This document shows positions 1-12,136 of a stretch of DNA of 64,000 nucleotides, piece by piece. Made by a program: the position numbers and the translations under genes. The stretch comes from Agelaius tricolor. Taxonomy: Eukaryota > Chordata > Aves > Passeriformes > Icteridae. How positions within the stretch are numbered: position 1 is the stretch's first letter; the number at the start of each line of letters is the position of its first letter. The DNA lies in contig JALJCS010000036.1 of NCBI GenBank assembly GCA_023055355.1, positions 1,057,501-1,121,500 of the forward strand, written 5' to 3'. Under the pieces are notes generated by a model. The model did no database searches and was not told where the DNA came from. It saw only the letters and a list, made by a program, of their open reading frames with translations.

Positions 1-2268
1 CAAGGATTATTTTCCCCCATGCACCAGTGAAACCAATCTGCAAGGCTGCTTTTGGTCAATTCTTCCTTTCCAGGTGCTGTTCAATTTGAGCTCTCACCAA
101 GTGCTGAGGATTTTGGGTGAGCAGCTCCTGAGCCCCACAGTGACACCTCAATCATAACCCCCCAGCACTGCCCATAAATTAAAGTATTAGCAGCCTCAAA
201 CTGCCAGGAAAAGGCTTTATTAATTCCTTTATATAAAAAAAAAATAAAGTGGTTTTCCTCTGTCCAGGAACAAAAATGTCCTGTTTGCTCACACTGATAC
301 CCCTGAAACCTTTGGGCAGCTTCCCTGAGGCAAAGAGAAGTACAAAGAATGCATTTTATTGATCCTGCTCTGTTAAAAGTTCACCAACTGGCTCCACTTC
401 CATGCACAGGAGCTGTAGGTTAATTCATTATGGAGGGAAAGGCCTGGAGTCCAGCTCTGGAAAATTTCCTGGCAGAGCTGAAACAGAACCAGGCAGGATT
501 AGAGGAGATGCAGGGCTGCAGCCAGGCCCTGATGGGCTGCTCTTGACTGAGGACAAACCCACAGCTGGGGAAGTTTATTCTGGAAAGCACTGAGGGAAAC
601 CAGGGAATTTTATCCAGGGAATTCTCAATGGAAGAACAGGGCTCAGCACAAGCGAAAATATAAACTGTCAAGGAATTAAATTATAATGAAGAAGAGAAAA
701 CCCCAAATTCTAAGTTCACTTTGGTCAGAGAGCACCTGGAATTAGCAATATAACATGGTGCAAAGTCATCAGTTATTAAAAGGGAACAATCCACTGACAA
801 TTCCCAGCTGCTATTCCAGAACATGGGAATCCTAAAGTCTGACTGTGGCACAGGCACTGCCAGGGATTAAAACTCTTTACAATATTTGCAGTCTGTGTGT
901 GCCTTACAAAAAAACCCGCAATACTTGCCAGTTCATTCAACAACTGAATGTTCTTTTGGGGCTTTTTAAAATTATTTCACAACCCAGAAGGCAAATGGAA
1001 AGGAAGTTCCTTGTTGATAACACGTGGCAAGCAGCAAAGGGAACCAAACAGGACAGAGCAGGAGTTTAAAGACAGACAAAATAAGTTTGCACTGAAACTT
1101 CACAGAAATGTGAAGAACTGACAGAATTATAAATAGGAGGTTGCTTGGTATGGGGAATGCAAATTGCTGCTCTGCTGCATTTCTGTCATTTCACATTTGG
1201 TTCCTCCTGAACCCAGAATAAAACCAGAACACTTCACAGCCCCATTTCTGTGCCATGCTGCTTTGGTTTTTATAAAATGCCACCTTCCACAAGCCAGTTT
1301 AAAAGAATATGAGAGTTCTAATCCAGAGTTTTCAGCCCCAGTAATCCTGCTGTCAATCAACTGTAAACCTTTTAACAACTGCATTAGAACAAGTGCAGAA
1401 TTAATCTCCAATTATTTTTCTCAAGTTAGCCCATGAACACAGAACTGAACTAAGGGAGGGGTTATGTGTGCTGCTCTGCTTTACAAGGAAAGGAAATGAA
1501 AATAATATGGGCTAAACAAATGAATGAACCTTGAAATTTAGATTGGTTCTCAAAAATGATCACGGAAACCCCCCAAATAAGGTCATTTCAATTAATGGAG
1601 GAAATAGACTAAAAGAAATAGACCCGTGCAGATTTCACGGTCTCTGCAGAAAATGCAGCACAGCTCTAAGACTAGAGAAGAAACTCAAAGATTAAAAATA
1701 AAATACCAACGTATGAATACAGCCCAACTTCTTTTTGCTATGAATACACTTTAAAACCTCTAAAAAAAAAATCTCACTAAAAATAGGGGCAGGGTTGTTT
1801 ATTTGCTTTGACCGTGGCCACTAAAGAGCGCGGACAGCGCAAACCCTGGGCTGGCCGCTCGGAGCCCTTCGGCCCCTCTCCCCCCGCGCCTGGGGGCAGC
1901 AGCGGTGACACGGCCCCGCGTGGGTCGGGACCTCCGGGGCCGGGGCCGCTCCGGGCCCCGTGAGGAGCCTGGCCGGGAGCGCAGCCCCGGGGGCGCCCGC
2001 GGAGCCTCCCCCCGTGCCGAGTCCGGCCCGGAGCCGCTCGATCCCCGCGCTGCCGCCCGGGCCGCGCCGCCGCGGCCTCTTCCCGCCGCCATTTTCTCCG
2101 CGGCGAGGAGCCTGCGCAGGGCGGGGGCGGGGGGGCACGGCGGCGCCGCGCGGGGCAGCGCGGTTCCAGCGCGGGCCTGCAGCGGGGCCGGGCGGTGCCC
2201 CCGTGCCCCGGCGGAGCCGCCGCGCCGTCCAACCGCCCTCCCTCATGGCCCCCCGGGCCGGCACTTAC
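1..2268 (-). other. SRRM1: SRRM1 intron 1 (5' part)
   Basis: This stretch lies directly downstream, on the minus strand, of the SRRM1 first coding exon and begins with its GTAAGT donor at 2268-2263. I see no second exon: the expected conserved PWI-domain codons of SRRM1 exon 2 are not found in any frame, so the intron continues past the left edge. The first 1.8 kb is ordinary AT-rich intronic DNA. 1.8-2.27 kb is the downstream half of the CpG island. Open frames of 150-210 codons in the GC-rich part are composition artefacts. Confidence 0.75.
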
Positions 2269-2720
2269 GCGGAAGAACCCGGCGTCCATCTTGGCTCCTC
2301 CGCCTCCTCCCGGCCGCGGCGCGCGCTGCCGTCCCGGCGTGCACCGCGCGCCCCCTCAGCCGTGCCGGGGGTGTGGGGGAGGGAGGGAAGGCGGGAGGGG
2401 CGCGAGAGGGTGGGCGGAGCCAGGCGCGCGCCGCGCAGGGTTTCCCTGCGCAGCTTGCTGATTGGCGGAGCGCCGGCGCGCGCGCGGGAGCCGGGCCAAT
2501 GAGAGAGCGCAGCTGCTCCGGCGCGCGCGCGCGGGGGTGAGAGCGTCAGTGAATCGCGCTCTCGCGAGGTGTTGGCCCCCGCAGCTATTGCTGATGTCGG
2601 TGTCTCGCGAGATCTCCGGTGCCCTCACGGCCGCGGCTCCCTCAGGGATGGCGGCGGGGCCGGTCGGGATCGTGAGGGCGCAGCCGCCTCAGCCCCCGGT
2701 AGCGACCCCTCGGCAATGCC
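1815..2720 (-). promoter_or_regulatory. SRRM1: CpG-island promoter of SRRM1
   Basis: This is a block of very high GC and CpG content around the SRRM1 start codon. Upstream of the ATG on the minus strand are an inverted pair of CCAAT motifs (ATTGG near 2461-2465 and CCAAT near 2496-2500) and several GC boxes, and no TATA box. Such islands can fire in both directions, but I found no convincing plus-strand gene to the right. The transcription start cannot be fixed from sequence alone; it probably lies between 2300 and 2600. Confidence 0.7.
2269..2289 (-). CDS. SRRM1: SRRM1 first coding exon (7 codons)
   Basis: SRRM1 (SRm160) is a nuclear serine/arginine-rich splicing coactivator that joins exonic splicing enhancer complexes and the exon junction complex. 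Only the first coding exon is in the window. The minus strand reads ATG then D-A-G-F-F-R and ends exactly at a canonical GTAAGT donor, leaving phase 0. MDAGFFR is the conserved N-terminus of vertebrate SRRM1, and the protein continues G-T-S in human, consistent with a phase-0 junction here. The start lies inside a strong CpG island with CCAAT boxes just upstream, as expected of a housekeeping gene. The location next to NCMAP agrees with vertebrate synteny. All other exons lie beyond the left edge. A 7-residue match is short, but exon end, CpG setting and synteny together make the call firm. Confidence 0.88.
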
Positions 2721-2734
2721 CCTCGGCTCCTTCC

Positions 2735-3280
2735 CAGAATAACAGAGGTCCCTGAGCGCAAGGCAGGGCTCTGAAGAGGTCACAGAAAAGTTGGGGTTGG
2801 AGGGGGCCTCTGGCGATGTCCCAGCTCAACCCGTGCCCAGGCAGGGTCACCAGGTGGCACAGGGACACGTCCAGGTGGGTTTGGGATGTCCCCACAGAGG
2901 GAGACTCCAGCCTTCCCTGGGCAGCTGTTCCAGGGCTCTGCCACCCTCATGAAAAGAAGTTCTTCCTCACGTTGAGGTGGAACTCGTTGTGTTTTATTTT
3001 ATGGCCATTGCTCCTCATCCTGTCCCTGAACAGAGCCTGGTACCGTCCTCTGACAGCCCTTGGGGTATTTTATGGGTTTATGGTATGCCCTCTCAGCCTT
3101 TCCTCCTCCAGAATAACCAGGCCCACCTCCTGCAGTCTCCTCATCAGGGAGATGCTCCAGACCCCAAATCATCTTTGTGGCCTCCACTGGACCCCCTCCA
3201 GCAGCTCGCTGCCTTTCTGGTCCTTTGGAGAAGTCATGAGCCCATCCCACTCCGGACAAAACTGGAGTGACTGGTGTGGG
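2735..3280 (-). mobile_element. CR1 LINE fragment (3' end)
   Basis: The plus strand starts with the antisense CR1 tail ('gttggagggggcctctgg') and continues through the recognisable antisense order: 'cagctgttccagggctctgccaccctcatgaa'-type text, then 'aagaagttcttcctcac', then the 'gatgctccagaccccaaatcat' motif. This is the 3' untranslated end and the last part of the reverse transcriptase ORF of an avian CR1 retrotransposon inserted in minus orientation. It is 5'-truncated as usual, diverged and non-functional. Confidence 0.85.
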
Positions 3281-5577
3281 TCACTGATCTCTGTGTCTCC
3301 TTCTGGGCTGAATTACGGATGCATTTTTGGGAAATAAATTGGTTATGGGGCTCAGGAATAAAACCCAAGGGAAATGATCATATTTTATCTGCTTAGACCT
3401 GTAATAATCTGAGTCTTGCACAGCCAAACTTGGGACAGTGCTTGACTCAGTTGCTCAACAGCCCTGGCACTGGATGAGGGACTTCAGTAAAGGTGACAGC
3501 TGAAGCTGGAATTGCTTTATGTTTTTGTTGAGGAACGGGGTTTAGAGCCCGTGGGAAGGCAGGAGGACACTAGGTGGAGCTCCGTGCCCTCTGCTGGGAC
3601 AAGGAGGATGGAAATCAGAGGGGAGAGCTGAGTTTTGGGTTCAGGACTTACCCAGCAGTGAAAAATTAAACATTTTTCCAGAGTGTCTGGATCAGTGAAA
3701 TTCCAGCTGGAGGATCTGACCTGATGAAGATCCTGTAGAACTTTCAGGAGGAAAAAACCAACAATTGATTCTTGCAAGGCGGGGCCAGCTGAGGGGGAGC
3801 ATTCCCAAAATCTCTGTGTTTGGAAGTGGAACCTGGGGGCCAAATCAGGACAGGCTGGATCAGCCCTGAGGCAGCTGATGTTACCAGGGCAGGGAGAGTG
3901 TGGGATTGTTCCTGGAAAGCTCAAATCCACAGCAAATGGCACAGAGCAGGGATTTTTGTTCCTTGAGAAGGTGTTTTGCTTGCTCAGCACAAGCTCTGGC
4001 TTTTGCTGCCAGGAGGGGTTGGGGCCTCCCAGGAGGTGCCAATGTGATGCAGATTTTAGTGGTATTTGAATTTTTCAGCTGGAGCAATGCTGCTGTGGCC
4101 CCAGCAGCCAATTCTGCTGCCAGCAATAGTAATTCTGTGAAACTGGAGCTGCTTGCAGTGGTTCTGCTTACTCTGCTTGTGAACTGTGCTGGCTTGAAAT
4201 GAAGCAAATGGAAAGTAAACAAAATGTGCTACAAGTGGGTCTGGCTAGGGATGTTAAAGACAACAACAGTAAGATGGGCTTATCTTCCCCAAAAATCTTG
4301 ATTTTGATCCCATGGAACTGCTCAGAGAACATCCAGAGACAGAAACAGAAAACCAGCTCCTTTATATTTTTTTGGAAAAAAAAATTAGATGTGCATCTGC
4401 TGTCCCTTTTGAATTCTTAAATCAATCCTCCCTGCCACAAAAAATAGGGTAAAGAACCAGGACAGGAGAAATATTTACAAGGAGATTCAGAAACTTTACA
4501 AACAGCTGTCTCAATATTTGGTTTGGAATCCAAACCGTGCTCCAGTTTCAGCCAAAAAAGAATATTGCGAAGTAATTGAATTTAGTTCCTGCACAATAAA
4601 AATCACCAGTTAGTTAAACTGACCTGCTCAAGAGACCCAAGCTTATTGGAAAAAAATACAAAATATAAAATCTCAGACAATCTGGCAGTCAGTGGCTGAC
4701 AATGGTGCTCAGTGTTCCCACCCCGTGGGCTCTGAGTGTCCCTGGGAATTCCTTTGTGCCACTGCTGCACACCCACAGCCCTGACACTCACAGAACAGCC
4801 TCGCTTCGGGTTGGTTTGAGAATAAAAAACGGCTAAAAATAGTTGGGCTGCACCAGAGAACAAAGCCCTGCAGGGTGAGCAGCACATTGGGGCTGCACAG
4901 AGCCTCCCCTGCTTTGTCCAAGCTGGTTTTTTCTACTTCCATGCTTATTTTTTTCAGTTAAAGGACTCGGATTTTGTGTAAGACAGAGCATTCTAAGACA
5001 GCTCCAGCCATGAACCTGAATTGAGAGTGAAACCCCTCAGACACTGAGTTCCTTCAGAAATGGAGAGTTACAGAGTTTATAGAAATAGTTTAAAATACTT
5101 GAAAATAGGAAGGAACTTTTCCTCAACCTGTACATATGTGAGATTAGAAACATGAAATATGAGTAAAGATAAATACAATTTTGATAATCCACAAACCTCC
5201 TCCATGTAACTCGTAACAAACTCAGGTCCACCCTGGCTTTGGGGCATGTCCAGACTTTTCCTCCAGTTCATCAGCAGACCAGAGAGGGTGCAGAGTCTCT
5301 GAGGAAGCAAAAGCTCCACCAAACCTGGGCATCTTCTCTTCCTGGTTTATCAGACCCAGAGGAGGCCTCGCTGCCATCCCGATGATTCCTAGACCTCCAC
5401 CTGTTATTTCAGCCACAGCAGAAGTGTCTAGACCTCTGGTTTTTCCTCCCAAAGCGAGGAACCAGGGTTTGAATCACTTCACAGAGGGAATGACACCGGC
5501 TGCTGCTGCCAGTGCAGCTCTGAGCAGTCCCAGCTCCGTGGGGTGACAGTTCCATCTCTTCTCTGGCAGGTGAATGG
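3281..5577. other. NCMAP 3' flank / probable 3' UTR, no gene seen
   Basis: About 2.3 kb lies between the NCMAP stop codon and the CR1 copy. Open frames here lack codon conservation or homology that I can recognise. Part of it is probably the NCMAP 3' untranslated region (minus strand), but no convincing minus-strand AATAAA could be assigned. Nothing else is supported. Confidence 0.5.
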
Positions 5578-6436
5578 TTACCTGCTCTGCAGGTGGATGT
5601 CCACAGGGATGAAGGTCACCGAGGGCTGCTGGGCCAGGCTGTGGCTGCTGTGCCCCACAGGAGGTGGCACTGCCAGCTTGGAGCCTTTGGGTTCCAGCTC
5701 CCGCCGCACTCGCATGCGCCTGGCAAAGGTAAAAGGGGAATTGGCACCTGGGCTGGGCTCTCCTCTCCCAGGGTAACTTTTGGGGAGGTTCCCACACAAC
5801 CCAGTCAAGCCAAGCCAGGATTTCATCCCTGAGATACCAAAAGTCCTCCCAGAACGTGTGAGCTCTGAGAAGTGAGCAATCAAACTCTCCCTCTGGCAGC
5901 CTGGGTGCACACCAGGAATCCCTAAAAAGAGCTCCCACCCTGCAGCCCCCATCAAGGAGCTCTTTGTGCTTCCTAAGATCCAGCCACAGAGCACTGCCAG
6001 TGAGATCCAGTGCACTGCAATCAGCACTTCAGTGCTTAGAGTCCCCTGGGAATTTTCAGCAGCGAGCCCTGGAATGCTCTGTGAGCTCAGAGCAGGGACT
6101 TTGGTCCATCCTGGTTTGCCATGGTCACGTACCTGTTGTATGTTTTCAGGATGAGCAGAACCACTGTGAAAATGATAATCACCCCCACCACGATGGCAGC
6201 AACTATTGCTCCAGAGCCTGGGAGAGAAGCAGGAAGGGAAAAAAGCCATATTTACAAAATTGTCACTGTAGTGTTTGAAGTTTGATAAGTTCAAAGTCCA
6301 CTTAAAACCAAAAAGAGCCACCACCCCAGTCCTTTCCTTACTTTGATAGAGATTGTGCTCTTGGGACTTTGTGGTCACATTCACTGAGAGCTGAGTGTTA
6401 TTGGTCAGTGGCGTGGCCGTCGTCATCTTGAGTCGG
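5578..6436 (-). CDS. NCMAP: NCMAP, noncompact myelin-associated protein (3 coding exons)
   Basis: NCMAP is a small single-pass membrane protein of peripheral noncompact myelin made by Schwann cells. Coding exons on the minus strand are 6426-6342 (exon from 6436, with acceptor CAG and the ATG ten bases in), 6217-6133 and 5719-5578. The joined frame is 312 nt, 103 codons plus TAA; human is about 102. The first exon opens MTTATPL and carries several N-x-T/S sequons (extracellular). The second encodes a single transmembrane helix, starting S-G-A-I-V-A-A-I-V and running to L-K-T-Y-N-R. The third gives a basic juxtamembrane R-x-R-R-E-L-E-P-K-G tail ending S-V-T-F-I-P-V-D. All exon edges have GT/AG sites and the phases agree. 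The match to the human protein is clear over the whole length, and the location beside SRRM1 and RCAN3 supports orthology. Confidence 0.93.
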
Positions 6437-9400
6437 CTGCAAAGGGGAAAAAGAGGAGTGAAATCCTAAAATCTTAACCCAAATTTCACAGTGCTAATTA
6501 GGCAACTGCCCACCACAGGCTCACTGAACTGGGGTTCTTCATGTTTTCATTGTAGTGGAGACCTGGCCCTGCTGAGGGAATGGAAATTCGAAATTGGTAC
6601 AATGGAAACTTTGGTACAATTTTGAGCAATTTGCCTCAAAATATCCCCTGGTCAGTGGTAATAGGATAAAATATAAACACAATAATGTATCTTAAATGCT
6701 TTGGGATTTTGGCTTATTGCCTCTGGTTGAGATTCAGATCACTGAGCAAAAGAGTGTGAAGGATTCAGCAATGTCTTGAGGGAAAGGAAAAACTGATCAC
6801 AGAAAGGTTTAAAAATTCCATTATAAAATAGAATTTAAAGGAGCTTCATTCATCTAACATGGAGAAGAAAAACCATTTAGCCCCTTCACTTGGAGCTCCA
6901 AAAGTGTTAGGACAAACACCAGCCCCTGAGCATTGCAACGTGGCTGTGGCAGGAGGTTGTGAGTTCAGCCCAGTGTCAGCTCAGGTCTGTTATTGGAAGT
7001 GGCTGAACTTCCAAGGGCACAGCTGAAAACATGCCTGTGTTTTGGTGGGTAAAACTGTGGCTCTGGAAAGAGCAGCCGGGATGTTTGCTGGTTTTAAAAG
7101 GGTTTTCCAAGTGTCCCTGGAAACCTGAGCCATTAAAGGGCTCCTTCAGCCCTGGAGGGGTGTGAGCACCACTTCAAAGAGCCCTCTGGAACCAGCTCAG
7201 CTCCCAGTCCCAGAGCTGAGACACTGCAACTGCCCCTTGAAAAGTAAATGATCCTTCAGCACTTGATATGGAACTGAGTTTCCCACTTCAGATGCTGCTC
7301 AGTACAGCCAGGCAGGACTCTGGTGCTCCCCTGGGATACTGTGGCATGGTAACTTTAATTTTACACAGCACAAGATAAACAATAGCCAGAAATAATTCAG
7401 TGGAAATCAGTTGGTAATAAAAATCAATACCAATTAAAAACCTGCAGAGCAGGTCAGTGAGGAATGAGAGGGATCAGGAAGCAGCAGGAAGAGAAGTGGT
7501 TGGTGTCTGACTGGGATGCAGGATCAGAACTGCAAGGGCCACTCTTCAAATACTCCAGTCCTCTCAAGTTAAAAGTTTGGTTTTCTTCTTTTAATCTAAA
7601 AACCAAAATAACTTTGCCACAAGTCTGTAACTGGGTCATTCTCCTGTGAGTGAATGATTCCTTTGTTTAGCCAAGGCCAAGTTACTTCAGCAACATGAGC
7701 ATCAGCTGAAATATTTTGTGTTTAGACTCTGCCCAGCCCTATTGTCCAGCACAGGGCTCACACACACCTCAGAGGGACCTGGGAGCCCCAGAGCTCAGGG
7801 ACAGCTGTTCCTGTCTCCCCACCCCTCCTCCCATATGGAAAAAGGTTTAACCAGTGGCAGCAGAGGCTCAAGAGACTCTTCATGAAAAGCTGAGCAAGTG
7901 TTCTGACTGTGGGCATAATTCAGAAAAAGCCACATCCAGCTCTCACCTTGTGGCTCCTGACTCGGGCAGTGCAAATGCCAGACCTAGAGAAGCCTTTTTT
8001 TCCTCCTCTGGCTACCAAAATAAACACTCCAAATAAATAAAGCTGAATATTTTAATATTAAGCCATGAAATATTCATCCTTCCTACCTTCCCTCTCAAAG
8101 CACCTTGGGAATGGGGAGCTGTTTGTGCATGAGTCACCCCCACCCAAAGAATTTTTATTGTTGTAGTGAAACCACCTGTTTATGAAAGGGATTAATTTAT
8201 CCAGCAGGCTGCACCAGTTGAGGTGCAGCTTGAAAACTGCAGCAGGTTGGGATTTTTCTGCTCTGTGAGCTGCAAGGTCAGTGTCTCCAGCCAGGGTGGA
8301 AGGTGCCAGTCCTGCTCTTACCTGGAGTCCCAGCTCCATTCCTGCCCTGTGAATCAGCAGGTTACACCTGACCAAGCCTCTGCTGCAAGAAAGACCCAGA
8401 AAAGGCCAGCAAAATCCATGGGAACCTACTGATTCTCAGCCTGGATCCTACTCTGTTCAGAAAAACGTTTGGAAAATCAGGAGTGCTGGATAAAAGCCAT
8501 TCAGCAGGGGAGAAGAAGTGGACTTTGATACAGTAATCACAGGACATTCTTTGTCCATGACACAGGGCTGCACTTCCCCCTGTGCACACACACCTGCCTG
8601 GGCTCTCAGAGCCTCTCATTCACTCTCCACACTGCTGGTTATTTTTGCATCCCCACGTTATGGAGCTGGAAATGTTTCCATAAAGTTCAGCTTTGGGCAC
8701 GTTTCCATTTCAAACACCTTGGCAGATACAGGGGATGGGTTGTTCTGGCAAGGGGGAGCGGTGCCCCCTTTTCCAAAGCCTCCCTTCTGCTGCTCCTGCC
8801 CTGCTGGGCTGGGTTTGTTTGTGAGGAGATGGGGATCAGAGCTCACCTGTCAGCAGCACCTGGCAGTTCCAGCACAGGGTCACAGGGAACAGAGGGGATT
8901 GTTTGAGGGTTTTCCCAGGGTGGCTGGACTTGGAGAGGCAGCTCCCTGCCAGGGAAGGCAGGTGCTGGTCAGGAGGATGCAGATTCAGAGCTTTCACCTG
9001 GGAAAAGGTGGGGTTTGCATGGAGCTGTTCCTGCCCTCACCTTCCCAGCACCCCGGGAACACGGCCAGGGATTGAGGCAAGCTGTGATTTCAGGAGTAAT
9101 GAAAACATAATGTCCTTCAGTGAGACCTGAACGTGCCTGGGTTTACCGTGAGAGGCTCCAAAAAGGGAGGAAGGAGGAAAGAAAAGCCCAAGTTGAAAGT
9201 GGCCCGAGGCAAACAACCCTCCCTGTGTGAGCCTGAGTGTCCCCATGGCAGGGCAGCACCTTTACATAAGCATTTTCTCAGGTTCTGGCATGAGCTGCCC
9301 AGGTTGAGCTGCTGCTAAAACATACATTAAAAGCAGTTCATTGCCTTGCCAAGACAGAGGGGCACAAACTGCAGGCAGCTCTGGGCAGTGGCACCAACTA

Positions 9401-9659
9401 AAAACCCCTCAGTAATTTCACCTGCCTGGTTTAGATCATGAGAGGCACCAAAACCCCTCAGCTCCCACAGGTGACAAGAAGTGGCAACAGGACCCCCCAA
9501 AGGAACAGCCTCATTTCTAAAGCCATGCCTGGAAATACAAACTTGGTAGACTTCTGTCCCTGACTCATCCAGAGCAGTGTCTAAACCAGACTGTGACCTG
9601 CACGTTGCCCAATTAGATTTTCTTTAAAGCCAGCAATTAAAGGCTCATATAAAAAGGAG

Positions 9660-9955
9660 GGAGAGGGGCTTTTAATGCAGGCAGCACAAGGGGGAATGGC
9701 TTCCCACTGTCAGAGGGCAGGGATGGATGGGATATTGGGAAAAACTTCTTCCTTGTGAAGGTGGGCAGGCCCTGGCACAGGTGCCCAGAGCAGCTGGGGC
9801 TGCCCCTGGATCCCTGGCAGTGCCCAAGGCCAGGTTGGACACTGGGGCTGGAGCAGCCTGGGGCAGTGGAAGGTGTCCCTGCCATGGCTGGGGTGGCACT
9901 GGATGGGCTTTAAGGTCTTTTCAAACCCAACCTGTTCTGTGCTTCTCTATGTACA
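9660..9955 (+). mobile_element. CR1 LINE 3' fragment
   Basis: The plus strand carries the sense CR1 3' end: 'aacttcttccttgtgaagg', then 'gtgcccagagcagctggggc', 'ggttggacactggggctgg', and the terminal 'ttcaaacccaacctgttctg'. It is a short 5'-truncated copy. The close relative at 28660-28850 shares long stretches, so both belong to the same young-to-middle-aged CR1 subfamily. Confidence 0.85.
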
Positions 9956-10549
9956 GAATTCTGTACACAGTACAAAGGAGCCACATAGAAACGCGGCTCC
10001 TCAGTGCTCACAGCAGCTCAGAGGCAGCCCCAGGATTTCTTGCCTATTGTGGAATCAGTGAGGCACCTTCCCTGTGCAGAGCCCTGCAGACACACACAGC
10101 AGCTGACACCTCACACGTGCAGCCTGTTCTCCACCAGGACCCCTTGGCAAAGCCTCAGTGCCCCAGTGTGGCACCCACAGAGGGACAATAACTCTGTCAG
10201 ACCCTGAAGTCTCTGCTCTGCCTTTGTCTCCTGGTTTGTAATCACTAAATCAACCCCTCCTGCCACCCAGCACAATGCATCCCATCAGGGAAAGCTGTTT
10301 ACAAAAAGCTACGCTTGCCTTAGCAAGGACTTCCTGGGGCATTAAATACATTAATTACCAGGAAAAACCAGAAATCACCATTTAAACCTGTCAGCAGCTT
10401 CAATGTGTTCCCAAATAATGCAAGCAGTGTAGTTTTGTTCTGTGCTGGAGACACTCAGTGAACTGTAACACAATGCTCTGAGCTTTCGAGTTCTTTTCCT
10501 GTTAAATATTACTCTGCCAGCTCTTTCCAGCACGCTGCTCAGCAGATTG

Positions 10550-10640
10550 GAGAAAAAAAAAAGTATAGAACAAAAAAAAAAAAAAAAAAAAAAAACAAAC
10601 AACCCACCCAAAACCACAAACAAATAACCACCAACAAACC
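10550..10640. repeat. A-rich simple repeat
   Basis: The tract holds two A runs (the longer about 27 A) followed by an AC-rich sequence of the 'aaacaaac' type. It is probably simple low-complexity DNA in the presumed NCMAP intron; no retroposed body was recognised before it. Confidence 0.7.
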
Positions 10641-11099
10641 CATATTTATAGTGCCAGGGTTGAATAAGTCAGGACAAGAGATTCAGCGTCCCCAGCGATG
10701 AAAGGACACCGCCGGCGATGGAATGAGCTTTCCACAGCCGCGCGGCTTCCCTTCCTCCGTGCCAGAGCCGTCCCAGTGCCGTCCCTTACGGGCTCCCGAT
10801 TGATGGAACAACTGCTCAAGCAGCAGCTGAACAGAAAAAACCTGCGAGGACATCTGCTCTTTATCTCCCTCTGGTTTGGAGGCAGCGATAAAGAACTCGC
10901 GTTTCCCGTGGTACATCCACAGCGCCTCGCACACAAACCCGGAGTAACCGCGCTGCAACCATCGCTTGGAACGGGGCGGAAAGGAACAGAGCTTCAGGCA
11001 GAAAGGAAGAGAGTTTTAGGGCAGAAAGTGACCGTTTTAGGGCAGAAAGGTTACAATGATCCCCATTCAGAGCGGTTCCTACACCCGACCCTCAGCTGG

Positions 11100-11430
11100 C
11101 GCTACTCACGGAGGATGCTGCGGGCTCGGGGCTCCGGCGCTGCCGCAGCGGCTCCGGCTCCGTCCGCCCGCGGGGGCTGCGGGGCTGCCCCTGCCGCCGC
11201 TCCCGCCCCTTCCCCGGCGTGGAGCTGCCCAGCCCAGCCCAGCCCAGCCCAGCCCCGCCGCTGCCACGGGGAGCCCGGTGCCGCTGCGGCCGGAGGGAGC
11301 CCCGGCACAGCCCCGCCGCCGCAGGTGCCTCCCCGGGGCCGCCCGGCCCAGCCTGGCCCGGCCCCCGGCGCCGCCTCCCCGGGCCCGCAGTGTGGCCCCC
11401 ATCCCGCCGGGCAGCGGCTGAAGGGATGGA
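11100..11430 (-). promoter_or_regulatory. NCMAP: CpG island with probable NCMAP untranslated exon 1
   Basis: This is a GC- and CpG-rich block of about 300 bp. On the minus strand a good splice donor (CC, then GTGAGTAG) ends a possible exon at 11112, about 4.7 kb upstream of the NCMAP coding exons. NCMAP needs an upstream untranslated exon because its first coding exon begins at an acceptor. A short CCCAG/CAGCC repeat sits at about 11228-11258. Frames running through the island in all six directions are compositional. Assignment to NCMAP is inference from position and strand. Confidence 0.5.
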
Positions 11431-11600
11431 GGAGTCCGGGATAAACCCCCGTCTCACAGCGGGAGTTCCCAGGCTTTGGGAACAGCCCGGTTTTTGCGGC
11501 TCTTGCATGCCCAAAGGTCTCCCAGGCACTTCGGGATCCCCAAGCACATCCAGCCCAGAGACAGAATGAGTCGTTTTGTCCACTCATCAATGGAATCAAA

Positions 11601-12136
11601 AGGATCAAACTGGAAAGGAATCCTCGCCTTTAACTTGTACTTCATTGGCTTTATCCCCTACAGAATCCCAGCTCCCTATGGAAGGCAGCAACAGGGGGGG
11701 GCTGATGGTCCATAAACATTTCCAGTGGATTTCTTGGGAAGACCAGAGGCCAGTTGGGATGAAAAATGAGGTCCTTGCTTACCTTGCAGCTCTCCCTTTC
11801 CTCCTCCAGAAACATTTGTACCCTTAACACAGCTCATGCTTCACTTTGGTGTCCACCACAGGCTGATTTTCACACAGAACCCACAGAACACAGCCACAGA
11901 GGCTTTTCCACCAGAAACCAGAGTTTCCAGATCCAATTATTTAGCAAATGTTTTGTACAGCTACAAAGACCCACATTAGTCACTTCCACCTCAATCTCAC
12001 TGAAGCCCATGCAGCTCCTTAAAACCAGAGACTGAAATCCCAGCAGGGATTACTCACCAATCATCTTTCCAAGGGGATAAATTTCCCTTGATTGATTTCC
12101 TTACAATGACTGTCCCATCCTGCAGAAACAAGCAGG
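11601..12136 (+). repeat. Left copy of a flanking direct duplication
   Basis: This is the left member of a direct repeat whose other copy is 18248-19068. From 11659 to 12136 it matches 18591-19068 base for base, with about four substitutions by eye. The first ~58 bp match 18248-18305 with two substitutions. It lacks a 285-bp segment present in the right copy. The two copies bracket the retroviral and minisatellite block. Content is non-coding and not a known repeat family to me. Divergence near 1% implies a recent duplication, gene-conversion homogenisation or an assembly artefact. Confidence 0.9.

Larger units (their letters stand above)
6437..11111 (-). other. NCMAP: Probable NCMAP intron 1
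   Basis: This is non-coding sequence between the first coding exon and the CpG island at 11.1 kb. It contains one CR1 tail (9660-9955) and an A-rich tract (10550-10640). Frames of up to 185 codons on the plus strand (around 8518-9075) show no homology or conserved pattern that I recognise. Confidence 0.5.

Noticed and set aside
1777..2628. Several long ORFs in the SRRM1 CpG island on both strands
   Set aside because: High-GC composition keeps frames open; only the 7-codon MDAGFFR exon with its donor is supported.
5578..6426. Single 282-codon minus-strand ORF
   Set aside because: This reads through NCMAP introns; the real protein is the three-exon 103-codon join within it.
10698..11444. 248-codon plus-strand ORF
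   Set aside because: It runs through the CpG island with no splice logic or homology; the island is better explained as the NCMAP promoter on the minus strand.
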